A stretch of DNA of 39,133 bases from GCA-002722245 sp964230605. Lineage in GTDB: Bacteria; Bacteroidota; Bacteroidia; Flavobacteriales_C; GCA-002722245. Every line of letters starts with the position of its first letter. Positions within the stretch are counted from its first letter, which is position 1. The notes beneath the pieces were generated by a model. The model worked only from the letters and a program-made list of their open reading frames with translations. It made no database searches and had not been told where the DNA came from. Positions 28,100 to 35,511 of the stretch are shown here, one piece after another. A program made the translations under genes and the position numbers. The stretch covers positions 1-39,133 of the forward strand of contig CAXRIN010000080.1 of the NCBI GenBank assembly GCA_964230605.1. Reading direction: 5' to 3'.

Positions 28100-28600
28100 A
28101 TGTCGACAGTAACTTTAAAAGGAAACGAGTTTAAAACAATAGGATCATTACCAGAAACAGGTACAAGCCTTCCAAATTTTAACCTGGTAAAAAACGACTT
28201 AAGTGATATCTCAAATGAAGACTTCAAAGGGAAAAAAGTAGTTTACAATATCTTCCCTAGCATTGATACTGGTACATGTGCAGCATCTACTAGAAAATTC
28301 AACGAACTTGCTGCTTCAATGGGGAATACAGTTGTAGTTTGTGTTTCTAAAGACTTACCATTCGCACAATCTAGATTTTGTGGTGCCGAAGGAATTCAAA
28401 ATGTTGTAATGGCTTCTGATTTCAGAACAGGTGATTTTGGAAAAGACTTAGGGGTAACCTTTACAGAAGGACCATTAAAGGGCCTTTTATCGAGGTCGGT
28501 TGTTGTATCAGATGAAGATGGTAAAGTAATTTATACCGAGCAAGTAAAAGAAACAGTTGATGAACCTAATTATGATTCAGCTTTAGCAGCGTTAAAGTAA
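28100..28600 (+). CDS. tpx: Thiol peroxidase
   Basis: This 166-residue atypical 2-Cys peroxiredoxin reduces hydroperoxides using thioredoxin. Cys60 (SIDTGTC) is the peroxidatic residue, with Thr57 in the usual TxxC position, and Cys94 (SRFCGAEG) is the resolving one. The 34-residue spacing is that of Tpx. The family usually reads DTPVC; here it is DTGTC, a mild change near the active site. It is cytoplasmic with no signal peptide, and a terminator follows. Confidence 0.95.
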   Translation: MSTVTLKGNEFKTIGSLPETGTSLPNFNLVKNDLSDISNEDFKGKKVVYNIFPSIDTGTCAASTRKFNELAASMGNTVVVCVSKDLPFAQSRFCGAEGIQNVVMASDFRTGDFGKDLGVTFTEGPLKGLLSRSVVVSDEDGKVIYTEQVKETVDEPNYDSALAALK

Positions 28601-28630
28601 TTATTGGTATTTTAATTAAAGTATTTTTAA

Positions 28631-28662
28631 AAATGGCATTTTGAATAAAGAATGCCATTTTT
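28631..28662 (+). terminator. Terminator of tpx
   Basis: A 10-bp stem (AAATGGCATT/AATGCCATTT) with a 10-nt loop is followed by T residues, 30 nt after the tpx stop. Confidence 0.8.
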
Positions 28663-28691
28663 TGTTTCCTAACATCCCCTAATTTTACCTT

Positions 28692-28706
28692 GTTAGAATT
28701 TCTAAC
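28692..28706. repeat. 15-nt palindrome between tpx and the cysteine-cluster gene
   Basis: GTTAGAA-T-TTCTAAC is a perfect palindrome in a 206-nt gap that also holds two terminator hairpins. It could be an operator; there is no evidence of function. Confidence 0.35.
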
Positions 28707-28761
28707 GTTAAGGTTACTTGTATTCTACAATTTATTTAGGATATAAGTTTTGCTAGGGTAT

Positions 28762-28792
28762 AAGGGAGGGATTAGGCTACCTCCCTTTTTTT
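28762..28792 (+). terminator. Terminator-like hairpin just upstream of the next gene
   Basis: An 8-bp stem (AAGGGAGG/CCTCCCTT) with a 10-nt loop is followed by a long run of T ending next to the TATCTTTG promoter element. It could stop read-through from tpx or end a short transcript started in the gap. Confidence 0.65.
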
Positions 28793-28793
28793 T

Positions 28794-28801
28794 TATCTTT
28801 G
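28794..28801 (+). promoter_or_regulatory. Promoter -7 element abutting the CxxCxxCC gene
   Basis: TATCTTTG fits TAnnTTTG and is only 5 nt from the ATG at 28807, which suggests a leaderless transcript. It lies directly after the T run of the upstream hairpin. Confidence 0.55.
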
Positions 28802-28806
28802 CGCCT

Positions 28807-29289
28807 ATGAATTTAAATGAGCTCAAAAAAGAAGCAATCCTGCAAAAAAAATCCAATCAAAAACTAATTCAAAAAATTAAACGAAAAAAGGGAATTGAGA
28901 TTGATGAGTTATTTAATTCCAATCATGAAAAAGTTTTTGCCTGTACTGATTGTTTGAAATGCGCAAACTGTTGTAAAACAACTGGACCTTTATTTACAAA
29001 CAAGGATATTGATAGAATTTCCAAACACTTAAAAGTAAAAGCAAATAAATTCATTGAATCCTACTTAAAGCTTGACGATGATGGGGACTATGTACTTCAA
29101 AATGTCCCATGTTCTTTTCTAGGCCAAGACAACTATTGTAGTATATATGACGTCAGGCCAAAGGCTTGTGCAGAATATCCACATACAGATAGGTCTAAAC
29201 AAAATCAGATTCTAAACCTGAACCTTAAAAACACTGAAATATGTCCCGCTGTTTTTCAAATTTTTGAAAACATTAAAACTTCAATATAA
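28807..29289 (+). CDS. CxxCxxCC cluster (YkgJ-type) protein
   Basis: This 161-residue protein carries the zinc/iron-chelating cysteine cluster CTDCLKCANCC near residue 41. Further conserved cysteines lie in CSFLGQDNYCSIYDVRPKAC, and EYPHT is also seen. The family is predicted to bind metal, and its biochemical role is unknown. The start is the ATG at 28807, since an upstream open frame from 28750 reads through the T-rich hairpin and is not protein-like. It is followed by the GT-C gene 42 nt downstream. Confidence 0.85.
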   Translation: MNLNELKKEAILQKKSNQKLIQKIKRKKGIEIDELFNSNHEKVFACTDCLKCANCCKTTGPLFTNKDIDRISKHLKVKANKFIESYLKLDDDGDYVLQNVPCSFLGQDNYCSIYDVRPKACAEYPHTDRSKQNQILNLNLKNTEICPAVFQIFENIKTSI

Positions 29290-29331
29290 AATCGACAATC
29301 TTAGTTATATATTTGAATTAGACTAAAAGAA

Positions 29332-31587
29332 ATGAAAGAACTATTTAATATTCATAACAAAGACAAAAAGCCTATATACCTTATAACTATTCTTTTTGTT
29401 TTTGTTAATCTATTTTGGGCTTTTTACAGTGACAATACTTGGGATGATGATTGTCCTGGAAGATTCCAAAACACGCTTCATGCCATTAGCGATCCTGGTC
29501 AATTCGTAAGTTTATGGAATCGCCCATTGTTTGTATTAATTTTTGTGCTTCCGGTGCAATTAGGAGCTTGGACAATACCAGTTATTCAAACATTTTTTTC
29601 AATAATTGCGGGAATTAGTTTATACCAAGTGGCTAAATATTTAAAGCTAAGATTTGCTTACTTAGCCTTTCCCCTTTTAGCAATGCAACCTTTTGTATTT
29701 GGTGTTTCTAAATACGCCATGACCGAGCCCTTGGCAATAACTTTAATTTGCTTATCGCTATTCTTTCAAATAAAAGAAAAGTGGAATGCTTTTGCTCTTT
29801 GCGGTGCCCTACTCCCTCTTGCAAGAATGGAGTTAGCCGTCTTATTCCCTTTTTACATAATAGCATTACTCAATGCTAAAAAATACATTCAAATTTTGAT
29901 CCTAGGAATCCCAGGGATTTTATGGGCTCTAGTAGGAGGAATCATTCATGGTGATATTAGTTGGATTATTGGTGAAACAATTGGAAAAGAAAGTAAAGAG
30001 AACAGATACGGTCACCAAGAATGGCATACTTACTTATCAAGATATGCTTATGTTGTTGGTCCGGTTTTAATGTTCTATTCAATTTTGGGTGTATTCAAAT
30101 CTTTAAAGTCTAGATTTTCAACCACCTATATTTTAACTCCTTTTCTACTAGGCTTTTTCGTTTACACATTGTTTTCTTGGAAATTAAATATGGGTAACGC
30201 AGCAGGATTCTTAAGGAATATAATTCCTATATCTCCTTTTCTGGCCATCATATGTTTAATGGGAATTAACACCTGGATATCATATTCCCAAAAACAAAGT
30301 ATTAAAATTAAAAATATAAAAACACCAAGCAGAGTCTCAAATTGGCTTAACAGAGTTAAAAAGTATAATTCCCAAATCAGTAATGGTAAATTTTACAGTT
30401 TTATAATTCTTTGCACATCTGTATTTATTATTTATGTTTTCTACCCAGATAAACTAGAGCTTCATCACAAAATTATTGAAGGAGAAAAAGACAATCATCT
30501 ATTTTACACATCGATAATTCTTCTAATCACTAGTTTAAGCTTCTTATTTATACCTCGAAGAGCATTAAACAAAATTGCTCCCCTCAGCTTAGTTTTAATA
30601 CTTTTTGGATACACTTTAAAAGTGGAGCACCCAATGGCCAATTCAAGCGATCAGAGAGAGGTCGTATCTGAATTTGCTAATCAATACAATCAGACCTATT
30701 TGAAGGAGCGAATAACTCACGTAAACCATCCATGGTTTTATTGGAGTGCGGGTATTGATAAATTTGACCCACAGATGAATGTCATGAAAAAAGATAGTCT
30801 GAAAAATGCCAAAATTGGAACAGTCGCAATCTTTGAAACTCATTATAGCCACAGGCTAAATGGCGATGTCAATCAAACATTTTTATCACAAGATAAAAAC
30901 TGGGTAGAACTAACAAGGAAATTAACACCGAAAAGAGACTTTGCTATAAGTGCCTACGAAAAAGTTAATGGAGTTGAAGAATATGAAAAAGTCCATTTTA
31001 AATTCATTAAGGAAACAGATAGCCTTGATCCCACCTCTTTCTTTTGTTTAGGAAATACTTACCTAACAAAATTTAAGGATTTTGAAAAAGCATACAAGGC
31101 ATTTGCTAAATCGGTAAATATTGATTCAACATACGCTGAAGGTTTCTTAGGATTAGGAATGACTATGGCTAACAAAGGAAATTTCAAAAGTGCGATTGAA
31201 TTTTATAACAAAGGCTTAAATGGTTTTGAAAACCATCCTAACCTAATGATGCAAAAAGGGATTGCTCATTTAAACTTAAAAGAATTCAATGCTGCTATTA
31301 AAATGTTTAAGAAAGTATCTGAAATAAACATTAAAGACCACAACTCCTGGTTCTACCTTGGTCTGTGCTACCAAAACTTAAACAAAGCTAAAGAGGCCAT
31401 ATCAGCATATGAGCAATGCTTAAACAGAAACCCTAAGTTTGCCCAAGCATGGCAAAACGTAGCCATTATACAGTACCATACAAAAGATATAAATTCAGCT
31501 TGTCAAAACATGAATAAAGCAGCTCAATTAGGATCAGCGGCCGCAAAAAACATGGCAAAGCAAATTTGTAGTCAAGTAAAAAAATAA
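29332..31587 (+). CDS. GT-C-like membrane glycosyltransferase with C-terminal TPR domain
   Basis: This 751-residue protein has about twelve membrane helices in the first 440 residues. DNTWDDDCPGR (about 34-44), in the first extracytoplasmic loop, is the acidic motif expected for GT-C enzymes that use lipid-linked sugars. Residues about 450-560 are a soluble domain. Three to four TPR repeats end the protein (about 570-740; AYKAFAKSVNIDSTYAEGFL). It probably glycosylates a protein or lipid on the periplasmic side. It is convergent with the DUF445 gene, 7 nt apart. Confidence 0.75.
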   Translation: MKELFNIHNKDKKPIYLITILFVFVNLFWAFYSDNTWDDDCPGRFQNTLHAISDPGQFVSLWNRPLFVLIFVLPVQLGAWTIPVIQTFFSIIAGISLYQVAKYLKLRFAYLAFPLLAMQPFVFGVSKYAMTEPLAITLICLSLFFQIKEKWNAFALCGALLPLARMELAVLFPFYIIALLNAKKYIQILILGIPGILWALVGGIIHGDISWIIGETIGKESKENRYGHQEWHTYLSRYAYVVGPVLMFYSILGVFKSLKSRFSTTYILTPFLLGFFVYTLFSWKLNMGNAAGFLRNIIPISPFLAIICLMGINTWISYSQKQSIKIKNIKTPSRVSNWLNRVKKYNSQISNGKFYSFIILCTSVFIIYVFYPDKLELHHKIIEGEKDNHLFYTSIILLITSLSFLFIPRRALNKIAPLSLVLILFGYTLKVEHPMANSSDQREVVSEFANQYNQTYLKERITHVNHPWFYWSAGIDKFDPQMNVMKKDSLKNAKIGTVAIFETHYSHRLNGDVNQTFLSQDKNWVELTRKLTPKRDFAISAYEKVNGVEEYEKVHFKFIKETDSLDPTSFFCLGNTYLTKFKDFEKAYKAFAKSVNIDSTYAEGFLGLGMTMANKGNFKSAIEFYNKGLNGFENHPNLMMQKGIAHLNLKEFNAAIKMFKKVSEINIKDHNSWFYLGLCYQNLNKAKEAISAYEQCLNRNPKFAQAWQNVAIIQYHTKDINSACQNMNKAAQLGSAAAKNMAKQICSQVKK

Positions 31588-31594
31588 GATTCTA

Positions 31595-32188
31595 TTAGTT
31601 CTCGAATAAGACAATAAATAATTGAATTAAGCCAATTAGGAAACCTAAAACACCACCAAGGAGTTCAATAAATTTGAATTCCTTCTTCATTATTGACACT
31701 AAAATCTCCTCCAGTTTATCACTTGAGAAGTTAACTACCTTATCATAAACTATGGCTTTTACATCAACCTCCGTCTTTAATTTATTCGCATAAGATTCAA
31801 TAACACCAGGTATAACTTCCTCAATCTCAGACAAAAGAGTTGTTTTAATTTTGTTTTTTAAATCATCGTTTAAAAACATTGCAAGCATAGGCATACTACC
31901 CGATAACTTCACATTTATGAAATCATCTATCTTTGTCTCAACAAAAGCTAAAACCTCTTTATTATCAGCTGATTTCATCTTCTCTACAACATCATCAATT
32001 GAAAAAAGTTCAGCCGCAACAATGTGTCCTAACTTTTCAGCCATTACTTTTTGGCGCTTTGGAAAAACACCTTGAATTGTAAAGAAAATTATCTTTTTGG
32101 GCTCTCTAGGATGAAATAACATTTTCACTGCAATCCAATTCGTTACCCAACCTGTTAACGCACCTATTAAAGGAAGTAAATAAAGCAT
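31595..32188 (-). CDS. DUF445 membrane protein
   Basis: This 197-residue protein has an N-terminal hydrophobic helix (LYLLPLIGALTGWVTNWIAV) with TNWIAVKMLFHP, the DUF445 signature. A long central helical region, predicted to be periplasmic or cytoplasmic, follows. It ends in a C-terminal membrane helix (GVLGFLIGLIQLFIVLF). Its function is unknown. The IS3 element begins about 38 nt upstream of its start, so the native promoter may have been separated from it. Confidence 0.85.
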   Translation of the reverse strand: MLYLLPLIGALTGWVTNWIAVKMLFHPREPKKIIFFTIQGVFPKRQKVMAEKLGHIVAAELFSIDDVVEKMKSADNKEVLAFVETKIDDFINVKLSGSMPMLAMFLNDDLKNKIKTTLLSEIEEVIPGVIESYANKLKTEVDVKAIVYDKVVNFSSDKLEEILVSIMKKEFKFIELLGGVLGFLIGLIQLFIVLFEN

Positions 32189-32231
32189 TACATTTAGTTT
32201 AATAGTCCATAGACCATTGAGAATACTGAGT

Positions 32232-32251
32232 CGTCCTAAAATAGGTTGACA
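32232..32251 (+). repeat. IS3 left terminal inverted repeat
   Basis: It matches the other end at 18 of 20 bases when reverse-complemented (CGTCCTxAAATAxGTTGACA). Confidence 0.8.
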
Positions 32252-32267
32252 GTTTTTTAAAGATAAA

Positions 32268-33152
32268 TTAATTAGACCGAAGTAGATTTTCTGCTTCGGT
32301 TTTTTGATGCATAAAATTAGGTGTTTTAAAATTTAAACTAGTGTGTGGTCTTCTGCTGTTATAACTATCTATCGCTTGGTTAATCATTTTAGCTAAGTCG
32401 GCTCCATTTTTTGCTTTTTCTATTAAGTACTCTTGCTTTAGTATTCCATTAATTCTTTCAGCTAAAGCGTTTTGATAACAATCGTAACCATCAGTCATTG
32501 AAGGTATGATTCCATTTTTAGAGAGTTCGTTTTGATAAATTGCAGAACAATATTGTAAACCTCTATCAGAGTGATGTATTGTTTGGTTTTGCGTCACCTT
32601 TCTTCTAATAGCCATTTTTAATGCTTTTACAACGTTTTCACTACTCATGTCATCACTTAGATGATGTCCCATTATTTTTCGACTAAATGCATCGGTTACT
32701 AACGACAGGTAATGTGTTTTTTCGTGTGATTTCACATACGTAATATCGCTAACAAAATATTGCTCAGGTGCTGTTGCCTTACTTAAGGCATAAAGATTAG
32801 GATACTTCCGCAACCAGTGCTTTGAGTAGGTTGTTTTTGTATAGTTTTTCTTTGGTTTTATAAGCATTTGTTCATTTCTTAAATAACTAAATAATCCATC
32901 TCGACCTAGCTTAATATTAGCCGATTCAAACTCAGGTTTTAATAAGTAGTAAAGCTTTCTGGTTCCTAATCGTGGCATATCCATTCGGACTTTTTGAACC
33001 ATCGGTTTTACACTTTTTAATACTTTCCTGCGTTCTGAAAATCTATATTCTGATTGATAAATACTTTGTCTGCTAATGCCAAGTAGTCTGCAAGAACGAG
33101 CCAGACTTACTTCTTTTTGTTCTTGTTTAGTTCTGACAACTTGGCTAAGTAC
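32268..33152 (-). CDS. IS3 transposase OrfB (rve integrase), expressed by -1 frameshift
   Basis: The catalytic part has a DDE triad in VSDITYVKS, HHSDRGLQYCS and ERINGILKQE. The first Met is at 33002 (244 residues), but the frame is open well upstream and overlaps orfA. Upstream residues such as EVSLARSCRLLGISRQSIYQ are conserved in OrfB, so translation must enter from OrfA. The slip site A_AAA_AAG at 33158-33152 puts the ribosome into this frame at GTA (33152), giving an OrfAB fusion of about 410 residues. Confidence 0.88.
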   Translation of the reverse strand, partial: VLSQVVRTKQEQKEVSLARSCRLLGISRQSIYQSEYRFSERRKVLKSVKPMVQKVRMDMPRLGTRKLYYLLKPEFESANIKLGRDGLFSYLRNEQMLIKPKKNYTKTTYSKHWLRKYPNLYALSKATAPEQYFVSDITYVKSHEKTHYLSLVTDAFSRKIMGHHLSDDMSSENVVKALKMAIRRKVTQNQTIHHSDRGLQYCSAIYQNELSKNGIIPSMTDGYDCYQNALAERINGILKQEYLIEKAKNGADLAKMINQAIDSYNSRRPHTSLNFKTPNFMHQKTEAENLLRSN

Positions 33153-33499
33153 TTTTTTTTCGTCCCAGGAACAATATCTCTATCAATGATATTTAGCATT
33201 TCTTCTTTGATTTCATTGATGATTTTCCAGTCCTCAACTTCTTTGCGTAAACGTTTTAGTTCTTGAGCTGGTGTTTCTTTTCCCTTTGACATAGCATATA
33301 AATTTGGTGCATTCCAATCTAAGGTACCATGTTTTCGCAACCAAGTCAAAACTGTACTTCTTCCTTGGATGCCATAATGCTTCTGGGCTTGTTTGTAGGT
33401 GAATTCGCCTTTTTCTACCTGACCTATTACCAGTAATTTAAAGGCCATTGTGTAATCGCGTTGTGTTCGCTTTACTTTTTGTTTGTTGTATTCTTCCAT
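33107..33499 (-). CDS. IS3 transposase OrfA (helix-turn-helix)
   Basis: This 130-residue DNA-binding subunit has a helix-turn-helix region (DYTMAFKLLVIGQVEKGEFT to YGIQGRSTVLTWLRKHG) followed by a leucine-zipper-like coil (AQELKRLRKEVEDWKIINEI). The start is the ATG at 33499; an upstream TTG in frame at 33520 lies inside the terminal repeat. The A8G tract at 33160-33152 is the -1 slip site that links it to OrfB. Confidence 0.85.
   Translation of the reverse strand: MEEYNKQKVKRTQRDYTMAFKLLVIGQVEKGEFTYKQAQKHYGIQGRSTVLTWLRKHGTLDWNAPNLYAMSKGKETPAQELKRLRKEVEDWKIINEIKEEMLNIIDRDIVPGTKKKYLAKLSELNKNKKK
33152..33158 (-). promoter_or_regulatory. -1 ribosomal frameshift slip site (A_AAA_AAG) in the IS3 element
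   Basis: The codons in the OrfA frame are ACG AAA AAA AAG TAC. Shifting back one base gives AAA AAA GTA CTT, which continues into the conserved OrfB N terminus without a stop. This is the classic IS3 slip heptamer. Confidence 0.8.
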
Positions 33500-33514
33500 G
33501 ATAAGTCGATAATG

Positions 33515-33534
33515 TGTCAACTTATTTCAGGACG
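33515..33534 (-). repeat. IS3 right terminal inverted repeat
   Basis: It reads CGTCCTGAAATAAGTTGACA on the minus strand and pairs with 32232-32251. Confidence 0.8.
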
Positions 33535-33554
33535 GGACTACAAAACTACAAAAA

Positions 33555-33577
33555 AAGCCATCTCTTAGAGATGGCTT
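33555..33577 (-). terminator. Terminator of the ferredoxin gene
   Basis: A 10-bp stem (AAGCCATCTC/GAGATGGCTT) with a 3-nt loop is followed on the minus strand by T residues. It lies 24 nt after the ferredoxin stop and about 14 nt before the IS3 end. Confidence 0.82.
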
Positions 33578-33600
33578 ATATATTATCAAAGCTTTGAAGC

Positions 33601-33948
33601 TTATAAGTGCATAAATTCTTTCTTAGCCTTTAATTGCTCTTCTGACTCTTCGTTATCTTCATCATCTACACAACAATCAACTGGACAAACAGCAGCACAT
33701 TGAGGCTCATCATGAAATCCAACACACTCTGTACACTTATCAGTTACGATGTAGTAAATATCTTCTTCTTTTGGCTCTTGCTCAGCATCAGCATCATAAG
33801 AATTACCCATTGGTGTAGTTACATCACCAGATAAAGAAGTTCCATCTGATAACCTCCATTCTACTCCCCCTTCATAAATAGCGTTGTTTGGACATTCTGG
33901 TTCACAAGCTCCGCAGTTAATACACTCGTCAGTAATAATAATTGCCAT
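33601..33948 (-). CDS. 2[4Fe-4S] ferredoxin
   Basis: This 115-residue electron carrier has a first cluster CINCGACEPECP (CxxCxxCxxxCP). The second, starting CTECVG and ending CAAVCP, has an 8-residue loop between its second and third Cys, as in Allochromatium-type ferredoxins. About 48 residues separate the two, an acidic Gly/Asp-rich insertion, and an acidic tail follows. The redox partner is not evident. It is monocistronic with its own promoter and terminator. Confidence 0.92.
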   Translation of the reverse strand: MAIIITDECINCGACEPECPNNAIYEGGVEWRLSDGTSLSGDVTTPMGNSYDADAEQEPKEEDIYYIVTDKCTECVGFHDEPQCAAVCPVDCCVDDEDNEESEEQLKAKKEFMHL

Positions 33949-33971
33949 AATGAATAATCGTTTAGTTTGTG

Positions 33972-33979
33972 CAAAAGTA
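33972..33979 (-). promoter_or_regulatory. Promoter -7 element of the ferredoxin gene
   Basis: TACTTTTG on the minus strand lies 23 nt before the ATG. A TTTG sits about 16 nt further upstream, slightly closer than usual for the -33 element. Confidence 0.6.
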
Positions 33980-33996
33980 GCAAGTCACTAGCTAAC

Positions 33997-34012
33997 AAAC
34001 TAGTGCTAGTTT
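33997..34012. promoter_or_regulatory. Palindrome overlapping the ferredoxin -33 region
   Basis: AAACTAG-TG-CTAGTTT is a perfect 7+2+7 palindrome covering the TTTG that could serve as the -33 box. A regulator binding site is possible but not proven. Confidence 0.4.
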
Positions 34013-34079
34013 AAGATTTTACAAATATTAAGATAAAATTGAGTTATTTAGAATGAAAACAGATAATTTAACTTGATTT

Positions 34080-34379
34080 TCAAGCAGATACAGAACTTTG
34101 GTTTTGCAATAAATTAGAAAGCAAAATTAATGAAGATATAACTAAAGCTGTAGTAATACCCCACATGGCATTTTCTGAAACAACAAAAACTAAAACCCCT
34201 ACTAAAACTCCAATTAAATAAAGTATAACCTGACCAAAATCAAAAGCTTCCTCTTCAATAACAATATGTTGTTTTTTGGAAGATTGTTCTTGACTAGTTT
34301 GGGTTCTTTCTTGATTTACCTTTTGATTCGTTGAAGTATTACTGTATTTGTTGTAGTATTTATCCCAATCAAACTCCTG
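34080..34379 (-). pseudogene. Downstream remainder of the J-domain membrane protein after an in-frame TAA
   Basis: After the TAA at 34382-34380 the same frame continues for 99 sense codons to TGA at 34082-34080. The translation starts QEFDWDKYYNKYS, continues with a Gln/Ser-rich linker, and ends in two strongly hydrophobic stretches (VILYLIGVLVGVLVFVVS and WGITTALVISSLILLSNLL). No start codon precedes the first hydrophobic stretch, so this is best read as the rest of one protein. It is either untranslated, expressed by readthrough, or a single-base sequencing error. Confidence 0.65.
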
Positions 34380-34736
34380 TTACTTCTTCTTTTGTGCGGT
34401 TTTATGAAAATCGTAATAAGTATGTTTATAGTTATAATGAGATCCATAACTACTATATCTATTACCTGACTGATTACCACTAGATTGAGCCTTGGCTTGC
34501 GATCTGCTTTGAGAATGAGATTGATAGGTAAATTTTTGCTCAGATTTATACTTTACAATATTTACATTCTTGAGTGCAATTTGATAAGCCTTATTGATTG
34601 CAACAAATTTCTCCTGTGCTTTAGCATCCCCGAAATTTTTATCCGGATGATACTTAATTGCTAATTTCCTGTAAGCTTTTTTGATTTCTGCTTCTGAGGC
34701 ATTAGGCTTAATTCCCAAGAGAGTATAAATCTGCAT
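34380..34736 (-). CDS. J-domain (DnaJ-like) protein, N-terminal part
   Basis: This 118-residue open frame carries a J domain (1-60) with the His30-Pro31-Asp32 motif (KYHPDKNFGD) that stimulates Hsp70 ATPase activity. A Ser/Gln/Tyr-rich linker follows. The product lacks the zinc and C-terminal domains of DnaJ. The gene then stops at a single TAA, but the frame remains open beyond it, so the ancestral protein was probably about 218 residues with two membrane helices. The start is next to a TACTTTTG element. Confidence 0.82.
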   Translation of the reverse strand: MQIYTLLGIKPNASEAEIKKAYRKLAIKYHPDKNFGDAKAQEKFVAINKAYQIALKNVNIVKYKSEQKFTYQSHSQSRSQAKAQSSGNQSGNRYSSYGSHYNYKHTYYDFHKTAQKKK

Positions 34737-34740
34737 ATTT

Positions 34741-34748
34741 CAAAAGTA
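34741..34748 (-). promoter_or_regulatory. Promoter -7 element abutting the J-domain gene
   Basis: TACTTTTG on the minus strand is separated from the ATG by only 4 nt, implying a leaderless transcript. Confidence 0.55.
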
Positions 34749-34812
34749 AGGGTGTTAAGCAAAAATGTCCATAAATAATTCGACAAGAAGTAAACAAGTA
34801 ACTGTTAATGAA

Positions 34813-35505
34813 CTACTTTTTCGACCTTCTTTGCCTTGCAGGTCTTCCGTTACTATAGCGCGCACGTTCTATAATTTCACCAAACTCATCCCAAGTTGTC
34901 CAGATACCTTCTTTTTTACCATTAACAAACTCTCCTTCCATTTCTTTCTTTCCATTCCAATGCCAATAAACCCAAGGCCCTTCCTGCTTCCCCATAATGT
35001 ACTCCCCTTCACTTCGCTTCTCCCCTGTATTATACCATTGTTCCGATTTACCGTTCAACTTACCTAATTCGTAGTTTTCTTTAGATTTAGTCTTACCATC
35101 TGGATACAACTGAACAACCTCTCCACTAACTTTACCATCAGCATAATTCACAACATTCTTCACTTTACCATCAGGAAACCAAGTCGTCCACTCACCTATT
35201 TTCACATCCTTATTGTATGCTCCTTGCATTAACTTATTACCTTTTTTATCATAATAAGTCCAAACAGAATCCTTTCTCCTATAAACATATTTCCCCTCAT
35301 TCTCTTTCTTTCCACTTTCATGATAATATATCCAAAAATCAACTTGAACTACTTTCCCCTCACTTTTTTTCGAACCTGACTCATAATAATCTTCCGTAAG
35401 AATTTCAGGGGAGTCGCTTTTGGTACTATCAGAAGTAGTTTGCGCGAATAAAAAATTCGCGCTAACCAACAATAAAAATAATATGTTCTTTTTTAATGTA
35501 TTCAT
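34813..35505 (-). CDS. Secreted MORN-repeat (YwqK-like) protein
   Basis: This 230-residue protein has a signal peptide (KKNILFLLLVSANFLFAQ). Six or so MORN-type repeats follow, of pattern YxxGxxxGxWxxWxxxGK (for example GEWTTWFPDGKVKNVVNYAD and GPWVYWHWNGKKEMEGEF). Such proteins are called YwqK-like antitoxin proteins by similarity, but the family's function in Bacteroidota is unknown. It begins 6 nt after the ABC exporter's last stop, so it may be co-transcribed with it. Confidence 0.85.
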   Translation of the reverse strand: MNTLKKNILFLLLVSANFLFAQTTSDSTKSDSPEILTEDYYESGSKKSEGKVVQVDFWIYYHESGKKENEGKYVYRRKDSVWTYYDKKGNKLMQGAYNKDVKIGEWTTWFPDGKVKNVVNYADGKVSGEVVQLYPDGKTKSKENYELGKLNGKSEQWYNTGEKRSEGEYIMGKQEGPWVYWHWNGKKEMEGEFVNGKKEGIWTTWDEFGEIIERARYSNGRPARQRRSKK

Positions 35506-35511
35506 TTAAAA

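Larger units (their letters stand above)
32227..33541 (-). mobile_element. IS3-family insertion sequence
   Basis: This complete element has overlapping orfA and orfB, a -1 frameshift signal, and near-identical ends. Terminal repeats of 20 bp with 18 matches lie at 32232-32251 and 33515-33534, beginning CGTCCT and ending GTTGACA. The outermost bases are uncertain by a few nucleotides. A TAC on both sides (32224-32226 and 33539-33541) may be the target duplication, which is the right size for IS3 but too short to be sure. It sits between a ferredoxin terminator and a DUF445 gene. Confidence 0.88.

Noticed and set aside
28750..28806. Longer start for the CxxCxxCC protein
   Set aside because: The extension translates the terminator hairpin and T run, ahead of a promoter element and the ATG at 28807.
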